Below are positions 43,993-55,200 of a stretch of DNA of 64,000 bases, piece after piece. A model generated the notes under the pieces. It did not search any database. It saw only the letters and a program-made list of their open reading frames with translations, and was not told the origin of the DNA. Source of the DNA: Taudactylus pleione (lineage: Eukaryota; Chordata; Amphibia; Anura; Myobatrachidae); contig JAUIMM010000126.1 in assembly GCA_031769625.1 (NCBI GenBank), positions 2,876,001 through 2,940,000 of the forward strand, given 5' to 3'. Each line of letters starts with the position of its first letter. Within the stretch, counting starts at the first letter, position 1. The position numbers and the translations under genes are program-made.

Positions 43993-44849
43993 GATAGGTA
44001 CCTAACTACTAGCAAAGACCTACAAGACCAACTTTTTCATGTGAAGTATTGCATTGGTGAATTTGACTTTTCTTCTACTTCTGTTTGAATACCATTTGTC
44101 TCTGTGAATTTGCTTTAAATTAAATTAATTCGAAATAGAGATTCAACTGTACTTGAAAGACATTTTGTGGAGCCATCTTAGTGAGCAAGCTATTAAAGGA
44201 TTTGGTCTGCAGAGCAGCTTCCTGTTGTATGGTTAATAGTTATATTGCCTTGTGCTTCCTAGAGCATTAATAGAAAAAACCTGAAATAATATTTTTTATA
44301 AACAGTCAAAATAGTATGACCGTTTAAAACTGCATATATTTAATTTTTGTTCTAACTTTAAAGTTTGAGTTGACAATCTAGGTTTATGACCATGTATTCC
44401 TAATCTGTTTTATCAGAAAGTGAAGAATTTGTTTGAAATGAGATTCACAAAACTAAGCACAATATTACTTTTGATTTAGGCTGTGTTCCTTGCCTATGTG
44501 TAGATTATCTTGTGTGCAGGAATAATTTATCTCTGGCACACCCTATGTAAATGAGTTTTTAATGATATTTATGCAAAGTAATTGATGAAACTTTGTTTAT
44601 ATTTGCATTGGCTGTCTTTGTAATAGCTGCCATTTATGAATTGTCTGAATAGAATAAAATATTTGCAGTTCTCACATTCAGGATTCTTTAGTCGTGGATG
44701 GCCCTCTGTCTCCTAGTATTCTTTTCTATTTTTAATAACTGTCTAGGAAGAGCAATACACATTTCTTATGATTTTTATTTTTTTGGTACTTCAAATTTTA
44801 GTCTTTTGTAACTTTTAGAAGTAGGGTGATGTCTGGGCAGCAAATTCTA
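43993..44849. other. no recognised feature
   Basis: AT-rich DNA. Contains TTTTTATTTTTTTGG at about 44775, the inverse of an AATAAA signal for the candidate exon that follows. Confidence 0.5.
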
Positions 44850-45090
44850 TTATACACATTGGCTCTTTAATTTGTCCCTCAAGAATTCAGGGTCTAAATT
44901 CTTGATTACAAAAACCTTCATTTTCCTGCTCCTCTCCTCTACTCTTATCTCTAAATGTTTCCTGTACAGTCCCATAGCTGCTAAGACCTTACAGCTATCC
45001 ACACTGTTTCCAATAATCTTCTGTTGGGACTTTTCCAAAGGAACAAATCTTTTCCTGAAAACCACTGGCATTTTTGCTTTCCTAAATACA
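44850..45090 (-). CDS. Candidate 3'-terminal exon of an unidentified gene, or retrocopy (low confidence)
   Basis: Minus-strand open frame ending at 44850: MPVVFRKRFVPLEKSQQKII, NSVDSCKVLAAMGLYRKHLE and VIKNLDPEFLRDKLKSQCV. Composition is protein-like (balanced charge, few repeats). A possible acceptor GTGTATTTAG lies at about 45090. The stop is followed about 75 bp later by AATAAA on the minus strand. No family recognised. It could be a retrocopy remnant or chance. Confidence 0.2.
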
Positions 45091-45124
45091 CAACTAGTAA
45101 AACTGTATTATACATGGGTGATTT

Positions 45125-45475
45125 AACAGAGATGGAAAAATCTCCGGTATTTTATTGGGAGCCAGGCTAATGTAGTCTTCTGTAGAGCAGAGACAGATTG
45201 TGTGTTTTATAATACTTATCCTATTATTTCGGTCGATTATCACAGGATAGTTCTCTCGAAAACACATAGGTCCGGAAGCTTATTGCGGCTCCTATGTGTT
45301 TTAGACTTTTTTTTTGGTGAAAAAACAGCACTTACCGTGGATTCTTTTTCGGGACACATCAGGTCCCAAAAAAAAAAAACAGATAAGTGTCGGCTTCGGG
45401 CCGAATTCGGGTCTAATTGGATAGCCCCGGGCGAGGTAATTTACCGTGGCTAATTGGATACTCCCCTGTGTATAT
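45125..45475. mobile_element. MITE (AATTGGATA.. / CCGTGGCTAATTGG family)
   Basis: The right end TTACCGTGGCTAATTGGATA is shared with the 28.3-28.6 kb element. The interior has mirrored ACACATAGGTCCGGAAGC / GCTCCTATGTGTTTTAG words. The left end is unclear. Confidence 0.55.
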
Positions 45476-46429
45476 AATATTGACCTTTTTGGCTGTTTAT
45501 CACATTATTTGCTAGAGTTATGCTGTTACCTGCCAATGTGCATAACTCCATCCGTAACCATTTCTGCGTGCCCTGCAAATATCTTTCTATCACAAGTGCT
45601 GGCTTCCTACTTTTTGGCCCTGTCTCCTAACTTTATCCTAGCTGAATACATTTGTCCTGGTGCAATATTTATAAAACATTGAGTGAATGGATGAAAGTAG
45701 GTGTTCCTACTAACATCTGTAGAAATTAGATCAGATGTAGGCAACGGAAGTATATTTTTCGGCACCTTCGTTGTTCAGCTCTTGAGGAGCAAGTTTGCTG
45801 AAAGTTATGTGATTTACTGTGATAATAAGTTGGTCACCCTCCAAGTTTCGTAAACATTTCTCAGTTGTTTTCTGTTAGTTGTGCAACTATTGAAAAATAT
45901 GGCCTCTCAAAATGTTTATTTTACAGATAAACCAACCTCCCTCCTACCAGTTAAACAGTGACAGTCCCATTTTGGGGACCCTGACAGTTTTAGAAAATAT
46001 TGACCCGAGTAGGCATTGTTTTATTTAATGGACACCCTGGAGAACTTGAATGGACATACAACTTAGTGCAACAAGGGCCATCAATGAACTGAAAAATATA
46101 TAAAAGACAGCATATTTAATTTTTTGCATATTTTATTTGTCCACCCACACATAACAAGGAACATGCTCACATTCTGTGTTTTTTTTTTTTTTTTTACTTG
46201 TTGGTGGTACTTGAGGACTGGAGTTGAGAACCCCTGCTTTATATGGAATAATAGCCTACATGTCTACTAATAAAATACACATAGCAATGTAAGTCAGGAC
46301 AGGGATGGCCAGCACTTTTCCAACACATTTGATACCATGCATTTTAATCTCAATAGCGACTTTGTGCTAACACACTGTGTAATGTATTCACCGTAGGAGT
46401 TTTTAGGGATTTTCGCACATGCGCAGTAT
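45476..46429. other. mostly unrecognised; hAT-MITE scrap
   Basis: AT-rich. Only 46203-46237 (TGGTACTTGAGGACTGGAGT then TGAGAACCCCTGC) is recognisable, as the right end of a hAT-like MITE. Confidence 0.5.
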
Positions 46430-46570
46430 CAAAAATTCACTCAACTCATGCCATATATTTCTGAGTATCAACTTGATTTTAGGGACAGGAAACTAGTTTT
46501 TAGTAATACTACTTACAACAGAGAAGCCATATCTTTTTTTAAGATTTTCATTTATACTGTAACTTTCTTC
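46430..46570. repeat. Triplicated module, block A, copy 3
   Basis: GGGACAGGAAACTAGTTTTTAG and CAACAGAGAAGCCATATC (46516-46533) align with copy 1 (TGACAGGAAACCAGTTTGTT; CAACAGAGAAGCCACTTC). Same orientation; block B follows 2.6 kb later. Shorter and more decayed than the other two. Confidence 0.5.
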
Positions 46571-46606
46571 TGGGGTTTTTTTGGCTTAAAGTCCTTCATT
46601 GTGCTC

Positions 46607-46808
46607 GATTCAATTGATCGTGAAGTAAATAGCTTTCAATTCTGCGCACTATTCAATTCTGTAATGCTGTTTTCCCGGCGCTAAGGGCAGAAAACCGCAT
46701 CGCTCTTGTATATGGATTTCTGCTCGCACCCCTGGAGGGGTGCGAGAAGAAATCCTTAACAGCACGCTTAATTGAATGGAGCTCCCGGCGCTAATTACTT
46801 CTCGATCA
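46607..46808. mobile_element. MITE of the GATTCAATTGATCGTG family
   Basis: CTCGATTCAATTGATCGTGA is mirrored by TTACTTCTCGATCATTG. The interior TGGATTTCTGCTCGCACCCC and GGTGCGAGAAGAAATCC form a stem shared with the 15.9-kb element. Confidence 0.75.
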
Positions 46809-47052
46809 TTGTATTATGTAGAGATTATTTTAGAACTGAGAAGGAAATGTAGTTAATAACATATAATATTATTGTATTTATAGAGCTATCAAGCAATTAT
46901 TGTAGGCAAGGTGAAAAATATATAATTTTCATAAGTTGTAGAAGTTTTAATACTCTAAACCCACTGTTGTTCAATTAATCTATTGAAGAGCATATGAGTA
47001 AATTAGGAATGTTATAATATTGGTAGCGTTTATATGTACTGTGACATTGGAC

Positions 47053-47383
47053 GGTATTCAATTGTTATAGCGTGCCCGTTCTCCCGTCTAAAGTTACAGG
47101 AGATCGTGGGGTGCTATTCTATTGTTGCTGTTTTTCGCGCTGATCGCGCCCAAAGTGGTCGGGTTTAGCCGCGTAAAATAACTACCCCCGACCAAAGTGC
47201 TGAGCGCGATCAAAAAAAGTGTTGGGCACCCTAACAGGTCACTTTTCACCCCTTTCAGCTCGCACTCCTCTGGGGCTGCGAGCTGAAATGGTGCGCTAGC
47301 AGCTGATTGCGCCTGACAGGAGCAACAACTGAATAGCTCCTGTCGGGCGCATAAAGGGGCGAAACAATTGAATACCACCCATT
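47053..47383. mobile_element. MITE of the GGGTGGTATTCAATTG family
   Basis: GGACGGTATTCAATTGTTAT is mirrored by AACAATTGAATACCACCCA. It is an inverted relative of 30303-30649, sharing the GCTCGCA...TGCGAGCTGAAA stem. Confidence 0.85.
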
Positions 47384-47622
47384 GAGTCTACTAACCTCTA
47401 TTTCACAGCTAATTCATTCAGCTAACTAATTCAGTCATTCCTTCCACAATATACTGGTGACTGGATTCCTTTGACATACAGTTAATATCATTGTGATGCT
47501 CATGAAACCACTGGGAAACCACCCTAGCTCTGCTAAGGGAGACATTGACATTTTCAAATACACCCTTAATACAGGAAAGAAGTGCTGTAGCATTAAGAAG
47601 CCAATAGCAAATTTTGGTCATA

Positions 47623-47806
47623 TCAAGGGGCACATGATAGTTTGGAGCTGATTGGTTGGTGATATATATTTCACAATTTTATCTCGTATCACCAACCAAT
47701 CGGCTCCAAACTATCATTTCTTAAACGCAGCCTGCAAAATGTAAGTTAGAAGCTGATTGGTTGGTGATATATATATCACAATTTTTTCTCACATCAAGCC
47801 CCTAAG
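47623..47806. mobile_element. MITE of the GGGGC..ATCAAGC family with internal inverted duplication
   Basis: CTGATTGGTTGGTGATATAT occurs twice directly (47649, 47754), with an inverse ATCACCAACCAATCGGCTCC between them. TCACATCAAGCCCCTAAG closes it. A rearranged member of the family at 5.87 and 15.24 kb. Confidence 0.7.
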
Positions 47807-48529
47807 AATGACTGCATCCAAGTCATGTCAGGGAAATCTACCCACAATTATAACACAGAATCACCAGAACCCTTTAGTTCTTTTGTTTGACCCCACACTT
47901 GCACCCATTCATTTGAGAACATGGTGAGGGTTAATCTGACCTTGTCACCTTCCTTCACTTTTCAGTGTCCAAGCCTGCATTGCCAGGTGTAATGAACATT
48001 GTTGCCCGACTTTGGTATCTTACTCTGTGGAGTTCTTGTCAAACCATTGATCGGAAGTATGTTGCTTGTTTCGCCATACACTTCAAATTAATGCATGGGT
48101 ATCATGATTCTGAAATATGTCTTTCCACCCACCCTTGTCCTTAGCTGATAATGGTTTTCGCTAGGAGTTCGATATGGACACCACCTCATTCACCTTTTGA
48201 ATGTGACATTTTCACTGTCTTGGGGGTCTAGCTCCTGACAAACGCACCCTAACAATCACCACACTTTAATATTTACTGAGGTCTCCATTGTAGCCACACT
48301 AGCCATATGTATAGGTAACCAGGACAGTACAACATTTTATAAATAATCAAAGCTATTTTAAGTAACACATGTTGAACACCTATGCAGAAGCTTTGGCTTT
48401 AAATATTCTTGGTGTCCTTCGTTTACCCATTGTTTAATTTTTATTTTCCACTCACAGTAAATTGCAATTACTAAAGGTCAAACTTCTTTTAATCATCACT
48501 TTTTTTTTCTTCTATTCTGCACTGTGGTG
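47807..48529. other. no recognised feature
   Basis: Unique-looking DNA; no gene, RNA or element recognised. Confidence 0.5.
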
Positions 48530-49500
48530 TTTAAAAGATGTTTTGTTGAAGACATTTAATTTTACTCCTGTGCTGCACAATGAAGCTTTCAGAGAACTTC
48601 CTATTAAAAAGGCTAGTTGAAGTCTTTGTGTTGAAGGGTGTGTCTTTTGGCAGGGTTTGCAGATGCAGTCAGACTGCCTGGTGATTAACAAAGGTCTTTA
48701 GAATCCAGCAAACAGTCAGATGATGTCCTTCTGCAGAGAGGAGACAACTCACATGAGAGCAGAAGGGATATGACCTCTGCTTTGGCTTCAGGTTAACCCT
48801 TTTTGTATGTTAATCGTCTCTGGTGGTTTCATATGTTGGTTTTCTTTCTGTGTTTTCAGCATTTTTACCCAGTAACTAAGAGAACAGGATAACACATCTC
48901 AAACAGATATTCTAAAATATTTTTGCAAGCTTAAACATGTTCTCCTACATATTTAACTTCATTTTGCAGCATGCACAGTTGTTAGATGCTTCTGCTTGAG
49001 CAGTGTGCTTTATCTAGAATGACTGGTCTGGTCTGGAGCCATGTTGTGTTAAGGCTACATCTGTGCCCGTATTTACTGAATTAAAATGGCTGCTTCTAAA
49101 CCTATGAGGACTTTCTCTCCTGTATCTGAAAAAACGTGCAGGTCTCCTTTTATCTGAGAAGAAAGGTCTAAGCTAGGGGGATGGTAGAGGGAAAAAAACT
49201 GGATATTCAGCTTTTCTTTGGAAGTACTTAGAATGCAGGAGAGCTGTAATAGATTGTGCTGAAGAGACATGGTATGTTGCTTTATTTGTTGCTGTAATTT
49301 GATCTACAGAGATAGATACCTCCACACAGTCCAGTGTTGTGAATTGAAGTGAGAGCTTGACATATCTATATTATGTCTTGTTTTAAAATTCTGCAATGTA
49401 AAATGTTACCTTGTTGAGGGGAAAAGACAAGCTGAAGCTTAGGTGAAAGTATCTGAGAACATTTAAATCTTTCTTATTTGTGTTTATCACAGCAGGTTGA
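48530..49500. repeat. Triplicated module, block B, copy 3
   Basis: Shares in order TTTCAGAGAAC (48591), GTGTTGAAGGGTGTGTCT (48629), GGTGATTAACAAAGG (48680), AATCCAGCAAACAGTC (48703), GAGCAGTGTGC (48998), AAAATGGCTGCT (49083-49094), GAAAGGTCTAAGC (49161) and TGCTGTAATTTGATCTACA (49290). Several words at its start (AATCCAGCAAACAGTC) are closer to copy 1 than to copy 2; others (CCTATGAGGACTT) are closer to copy 2. Confidence 0.72.
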
Positions 49501-49599
49501 ATGGAGATGAAGGTTTTTTCCCTGTACATTTCAATTTTCAATGGCTTGGTTCAAATTATTACATTTAATTTGACATGCTTTCTCTAATTTGAGATCTAT

Positions 49600-49629
49600 A
49601 TAATATATATATATATATACACACACACA
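49600..49629 (+). repeat. TA/CA microsatellite
   Basis: TA repeats passing into CA repeats just left of the 54-bp palindrome. A second TA run lies just right of it (49820-49833). Confidence 0.85.
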
Positions 49630-49702
49630 ATCTCTTGCGGACCGGCGCTCTCCCTCCACCTTCAGCTGCTCAGGTGCCCTCCGTACACTATTCCATCCAA
49701 CC

Positions 49703-49815
49703 TTTCGAATAAACAGAGGCACTCTGAGACTGTTGTAAATAAATAAATCACGTGTAATAAATACACGTGATTTATTTATTTACAACAGTCTCAGAGTGCC
49801 TCTGTTTATTCGAAA
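49703..49815. repeat. Perfect 54-bp inverted repeat with 5-nt loop
   Basis: The left arm 49703-49756 starts TTTCGAATAAACAGAGGCAC and the right arm 49762-49815 ends GTGCCTCTGTTTATTCGAAA. I compared them base by base and found no mismatch. The loop is ATAAA. Not coding. It is far more perfect than any MITE here. Confidence 0.95.
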
Positions 49816-50650
49816 AGATGTATATATATATAATTAATTAGTGGCAATACTGTACTTCAAATGTTATTCTTATCTGGCTTTGTGTGGGGAAATAAATTGC
49901 GTTAACGCAGCCAGAGCTTTCCGTCTACAGAGACAGGAACCTAATCAATTGTTTGTGACACTGGACGCAAATACCACAGGCGTTGATTATTTCTCCTCAC
50001 ACCCCTCTGAGGTGGCGAGCATAAATCTGCCCAAAGCTGGACTTTTAGACGTCCAGTAGTGTGCACGGGTTAGCAGTTTTATGCGGCTAATCTCTGTGCA
50101 TTTGGAAGCGACCTACGCGATAAGTAAAGGGCGTTCGCAGCACTCGTGCCCGTTGGCAACATTTTTTTATATTGTCCATCGGACATCCAAGAACAATTTT
50201 ATTTCCCTATCTGACATTAATACGACTTTATTGCAGTGACCAGTGCAACACATCTTAGTTTGCTTGGTTCATCTGACAACCTCTCACCAAATGCTAATTT
50301 GGTTTGGTTATGTTTGTTACAACTTCTATTACAGTAACCTTATTTTTCGTCTAACTATAACTAAATTGCTTCAATAACTTGCTGTTGATTTCTCGGTTCA
50401 TATGGCAATTTGTCACCTATGTTGCGGTTTTAAAGCTATTTGTACCATGCATTAGCATGTACATCGGCCTTAAATGGGAAGATTTGGCATGTTTATCAGG
50501 AAGTCAATACCTTTGGCAGAGAAACATAAAAATTTTAAACCAACCGCTTCACATTAAAATGTTTAAATTTCCAATTATATTCAGGATCGATTTCAGACAT
50601 CAGCAACTGATTGTGTTATTCTATTGTCGCCCACACACTGTTGAATCATC
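49816..50650. other. mostly unrecognised; GC-richer patch at 49.88-50.16 kb
   Basis: 49885-50160 has MITE-like composition (TTGCGTTAACGCAG; GACTTTTAGACGTCC) but no matching ends. The rest is AT-rich without recognised features. Confidence 0.45.
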
Positions 50651-50975
50651 TTATGCTGGGTACACACTGACAGATATATTGGCAGATCGATTGATCAGCC
50701 AATATATCTGGTGCCTGTCGACCAGTGTGTACCAACAATATGTCTGTGAACGACGTTGTTCATGGACATATCGCGTCGGCTCTGTTGCACAGCTGATGGC
50801 CAATAGATCTGTACATCGGGCAGTGTGTATGGGCGGTCTGCCGACCACCCGTACACATGCAGCTGAGGCCGCGGGGAGCGGGGCGGGACACTCCCCCCAG
50901 CTAGCGGGACCCGTGGCCAGAAGCAGATGATGATCGATCTGCAGATATTTCTGTGCAGTGTGTACCCAACTTTAG
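50651..50975. mobile_element. TTAA-type MITE (GCTGGGTACACACTG ends)
   Basis: TTATGCTGGGTACACACTGA is mirrored by CAGTGTGTACCCAACTTTA, with decayed TTAA on both sides. The internal ATATATTGGCAGATCGAT / GATCAGCCAATATAT stem resembles the 11.5-kb element. Confidence 0.85.
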
Positions 50976-51035
50976 AGTTAATTTAAAAACATAGTATTGA
51001 TGTTTGTTGGTAACAATCTGGCCAGTGCAATCAAG

Positions 51036-51232
51036 TGGGAATGGGTATGTAATGCCGGCTGTCGGGATGCCTCCTGTCACAATACCGACAGCAGCATCCC
51101 GATGGTTGGAATCCCGACGGGTCAGTTAAGTATACTTACCCTTCTCCCCCTAACCCTAACTCTCCCTTTTCGATGCCTATCTTAACTCCCACGTCGGGAT
51201 AAAGCTGCCGGTCTCTTAACTACATCCCATCA
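51036..51232. mobile_element. MITE of the CCGGCTGTCGGGATGCC / CTAACCCTAAC family
   Basis: TAATGCCGGCTGTCGGGATG and CACAATACCGACAGCAGCAT, then CTTCTCCCCCTAACCCTAAC and the end ACGTCGGGATAAAGCTGCC. Same family as 6447-6731. Confidence 0.75.
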
Positions 51233-51424
51233 AATGTACATGGCTGAATCTAGCCAGACTGAAAAATTGTCATCCAACATGATTGAATTGAAGCTGATTT
51301 GAAGTGTTTGTACTGTAATTGTAGGATTATAATCTCATGATCCTTCATTGACCATCCATTACAAATGTATTTTCACTTTGAATCATACACGCTAAACTTT
51401 TGATATGACTGTCATCCATTTTTT

Positions 51425-51810
51425 GACTTGGGGCGGGATGCATTAAACAAAAAATGCTGTAAAAAAACCCCAGTTTCCGGGGATTTGCAGCATTTTCCGT
51501 ATGCACTACTGCCGGGTCTCCGATGCGGAGGGTAACGCCAGCAATAGCCTATGGGCTTCTACCGCATCACGCTTGTATGAAGGATCCGATCGGATCCCTC
51601 TCAGCATGCCCCGCGTCACTCTGCGCATTTACAGACGGACTCCCGGGTCATAAACCCAGAAGTCCACTGTGCAGCGGAGATTGCAAAGAACAGCTCTTAT
51701 CGGAAGAGCTGTCCTTTGCTGTACTGATCGCATATGTTAGTGCATATGTGATCAGTACATATGTGGTGACTGGCGTTAAGTGCACCACTATGTTAGTGCA
51801 TCCCAAATGT
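51425..51810. mobile_element. MITE (GGGATGCATTAAACAAAAAA ends)
   Basis: GGCGGGATGCATTAAACA is mirrored by TATGTTAGTGCATCCC. Internal stems AGAGCTGTCCTTTGC / GCAAAGAACAGCTCT and GATCGCATATGTTAGTGCAT. It lies 170 bp left of the ZNF462 exon acceptor. No feature is recognised from 51811 to 51960. Confidence 0.75.
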
Positions 51811-51983
51811 AATGTATGTGCCTCAATTTAATGTGTTTATGCAGAAATAGTTATTCATTAAAAAAAATTATTAATGTGACTAGTTTAAGGATAATTTCCT
51901 TATCATAAAAAAAGTATATTTGCTATTTTGTAGATTCTGTTGTACGATATGATACAAACTTGAATTTTCTCTGTGTATTTCAG

Positions 51984-52238
51984 AATTTTCTAATGTAAAA
52001 ACATAACATTAGACCATGGAAGTTCTCCAGTGTGATGGTTGTGACTTCAGAGCTCAGTCCTATGAAGATCTAAAGGCTCACATACAAGATGTCCATACTG
52101 CCTTTTTGCAGCCCACCGATGTTACTGAGGAAAGTTCTAGTCAGTCTACTAGACCTGTGGGTACAAGTTCTACCAACCAGTCAGAAACTGTATTTTCTAC
52201 TATGAAAGATGAATTTGTGCCTACAGAAGAAACTCTTG
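51984..52238 (+). CDS. ZNF462: ZNF462 first coding exon (5'UTR tail + residues 1-75 start)
   Basis: A pyrimidine-rich acceptor ending CTGTGTATTTCAG (AG at 51982-51983) opens the exon. 32 bases of 5'UTR precede ATG at 52016, in context ACCATGG, a strong Kozak match that decides the start. It encodes the first C2H2 finger (Cys at residues 5 and 8 of MEVLQCDGCDF, His in the AHIQDVH end) and a Ser/Thr-rich linker. The donor is CTTG|GTAGGT (GT at 52239-52240), leaving phase 1. The acceptor just upstream of the ATG implies at least one more 5' non-coding exon, not found in the window. Confidence 0.93.
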
Positions 52239-55200
52239 GTAGGTTAATAAATGTTATATACCTTTTTGTAAGAATATTTATTTACAAATATGCATCAGAC
52301 CAGATAGTATTTATGTTTAAATTAAGTGTTCTGAATATTTGAAAAAATTCTTCATATAATTAATTATGATTATTTGTTTTACTTTATCTTTTCAGGCCAG
52401 ACTACACCCCAGACAAACACTGTTTCATACTACAGCCACAGTCCTGGTTTTTATGGTCTGTCATCTGCAAGCAGTTCCAAACCTACCAATAAGTTTTTCC
52501 AGTGTAAATATTGTGTTCGCTATTTTCGATCCAAATACCTTCTTGTGGAGCATACTAGAAAGGTCCATGGACATGGTGGAGGAAATATAGGAACTCCTGG
52601 AAATTATAACATTATGCTGCATGACGGATTTGGCAAGGTCTTTTCCTGTCAGTATTGCACTTACAAGTCACCTAGAAGAGCAAGGATAATTAAGCATCAG
52701 AAAATGTACCACAAGAATAGCATGAAAGAAACCTCAGCACCTTCAGTTTCCCACACTGCACCTGTTTCCATGCCAATGCAGGAAACATGTAAAGAATTGC
52801 CAGCTGAAGTAGTGGAGCGAAGTATATTAGAATCTATGGTAAAACCTCTAACTAAGTCAAGAGGAAACTTTTGCTGTGAATGGTGCAGCTATCAGACTCC
52901 AAGAAGAGAGCGCTGGTGTGACCATATGATGAAAAAACATCGTGGGATGGTCAAAATATTGTCAAGCTTAAGACAGGATGGGCTAAACTTACCAGATGTA
53001 CAGAATAAAGGATCACAAGTACCTGGGCCTGGAACTAGCTATATGCCCCTAAACATGGCAACACATGATCTTTCCAATGCAAATATTTCTAGTTATAGGG
53101 GTCCCATGAGTAATCTACCAGGAGGTAATGCTTCCAAATATCAGTCCATGTCCTATATTTCAATAAAACCAAAACTCACCACAAATGCTGCCATTTTGAA
53201 TTTGTCAGACAGATCACCTTATGGAATTCCAGAAAAGTCTAGTGCCATGCTTGATATGGATGAGAACAGCTTGTTAAATGACTCCAGTTCTGATGAAGAC
53301 TATATTGAAATAGATGGTGAAAATGGCTTAAGTCTAATTGACCCTGACATGTCTGGAGATTCACTATTGGGATCCGAAAATAACAAATTGCTAGAGACAA
53401 AGGGAATTCCTTTTAGAAGATTTATGAACAGATTTCAGTGCCCTTTTTGCCCATTTCTCACAATGCATCGGCGGAGTATCTCCCGTCACATTGAAAATAT
53501 TCACTTGTCTGGAAAGACAGCTGTTTATAAATGTGATGAATGTCCGTTTTCATGCAAAAGTCCACTAAAGCTAGGTGCACACAAGCAATGTCACAGTGGT
53601 GCATCACCTGAGTGGGATCCATTGAGCTCACTAAGTGAAAGTATGTCTTCATCATTAAATGAAACTTATGAAACAAACAGTATGAATGGCAGAAAATCTG
53701 GAAACCTTGCAGACTCTCCTCAGCAGAACCCATACAAGTGTACTATATGCAACTACTCTACAACAACCTTGAAAGGTCTACGTGTTCACCAGCAGCACAA
53801 GCATTCATTCTGTGATAATATGCCAAACAGCAGTGGCAATTTGTTACGACAAATGCAAGACAATGAACTAGATGCTAATAATTCTGGAACAGTAAGAAAA
53901 AGTCAAACTTCTATTTTGGGATTATCTTCAAAAAATAATTTTGTAGCAAAGACATCCAGAAAGAACTTGACTGATTTTCCTTTGGACTTGTCACCTGTGA
54001 AAAAAAGAACTAGAATTGATGAAATTGCAAGTAATCTACAGAGCAAGATTAACCAAAGTAAACAACAGGAAGATTCAATCATCAATGTGGAGGATGATGA
54101 AGATGATGAAGAGAATGAAGTGGAAATAGAGGTAGAACTTGACAAAGAGGAGGATCCATCAGAACAGATGGACGAAGCAGATCAGTATCCTATCCAGCAA
54201 ATCTGGAATCGAGAGATCAGTATGTCCCAAAAAAATATGAACTTTAGAAACGTCCAACATAATTACTCGGGATCCAATGGAGCAGAAATTGAGTTGACAT
54301 TATCAGATGATGACGAAGACTATTACTTCCAATCTGTTAGTCTTAAAGACCAAGAACAGAATTCATCCGCTGCTTGCGACCAATCAAATATGTATAGCGA
54401 GAGCGATCAAAATAATGAAAATTCTGAGTATATTGAAGAGTCAGGAAGATTATATTACTGCAAGCACTGTGACTTTAGCAACAAGTCTGCCCGAAGCGTT
54501 AGCACTCATTATCAACGCATGCATCCCTACATTAAATTCAGTTTTAGGTATATCTTGGATCCCAGTGATCACAGTGCGGTATACCGATGTCTTGAATGCT
54601 ATATTGACTACAATAATTTTGAGGATTTACAACAACATTATTCAGAGCATCATCCAGAAGCCATGAATGTTCTCAATTTTGACCAGTCAGATCTGATTTA
54701 TAGATGCCGCTTTTGTTCTTACACAAGCCCAAATGTTCGGAGCTTGATGCCACACTACCAACGAATGCACCCGACAGTTAAAATCAATAATGCTATGATA
54801 TTTTCAAGTTATGTTGTTGAGAGAAGCCAAGAGGAGCTCAATTCTGAATCACAAACCTTAAGAGAAATTTTGAATTCTGCGCCCAAAAGTCTGGTGACAT
54901 CTACGCCATCAGGACAAGGAGCTAGTGGCTCGTCATCATTTAATAAAACTACAGCAAGCATAACAAAGTCTCCTCCTGCAGATACTGACAATCAGAAGAG
55001 TTCTGCTGTTAATAATGTTGTAGTGTACGATTGCGATATTTGTGGATTTGCAAGTCCAAACATGCATTCTGTTTTGGTTCACTATCAAAAGAAGCATCCA
55101 GATGAAAAGGCCTCCTACTTCAGGATTCAGAAAACAATGCGTGTGGTCTCTGTGGACAGTGGAACAGCCATTTCACAACTGGCATTTGATGGAGGTTCTT

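Noticed and set aside
50379..50930. 183-codon + strand ORF
   Set aside because: It starts in AT-rich filler and ends in a TTAA-type MITE; the composition changes at the MITE edge, and no homology is recognised.
51984..52015. ZNF462 transcription start immediately upstream of the ATG
   Set aside because: A good splice acceptor (TGTGTATTTCAG) lies 32 bases before the ATG, so this is an internal exon; the promoter must be elsewhere.
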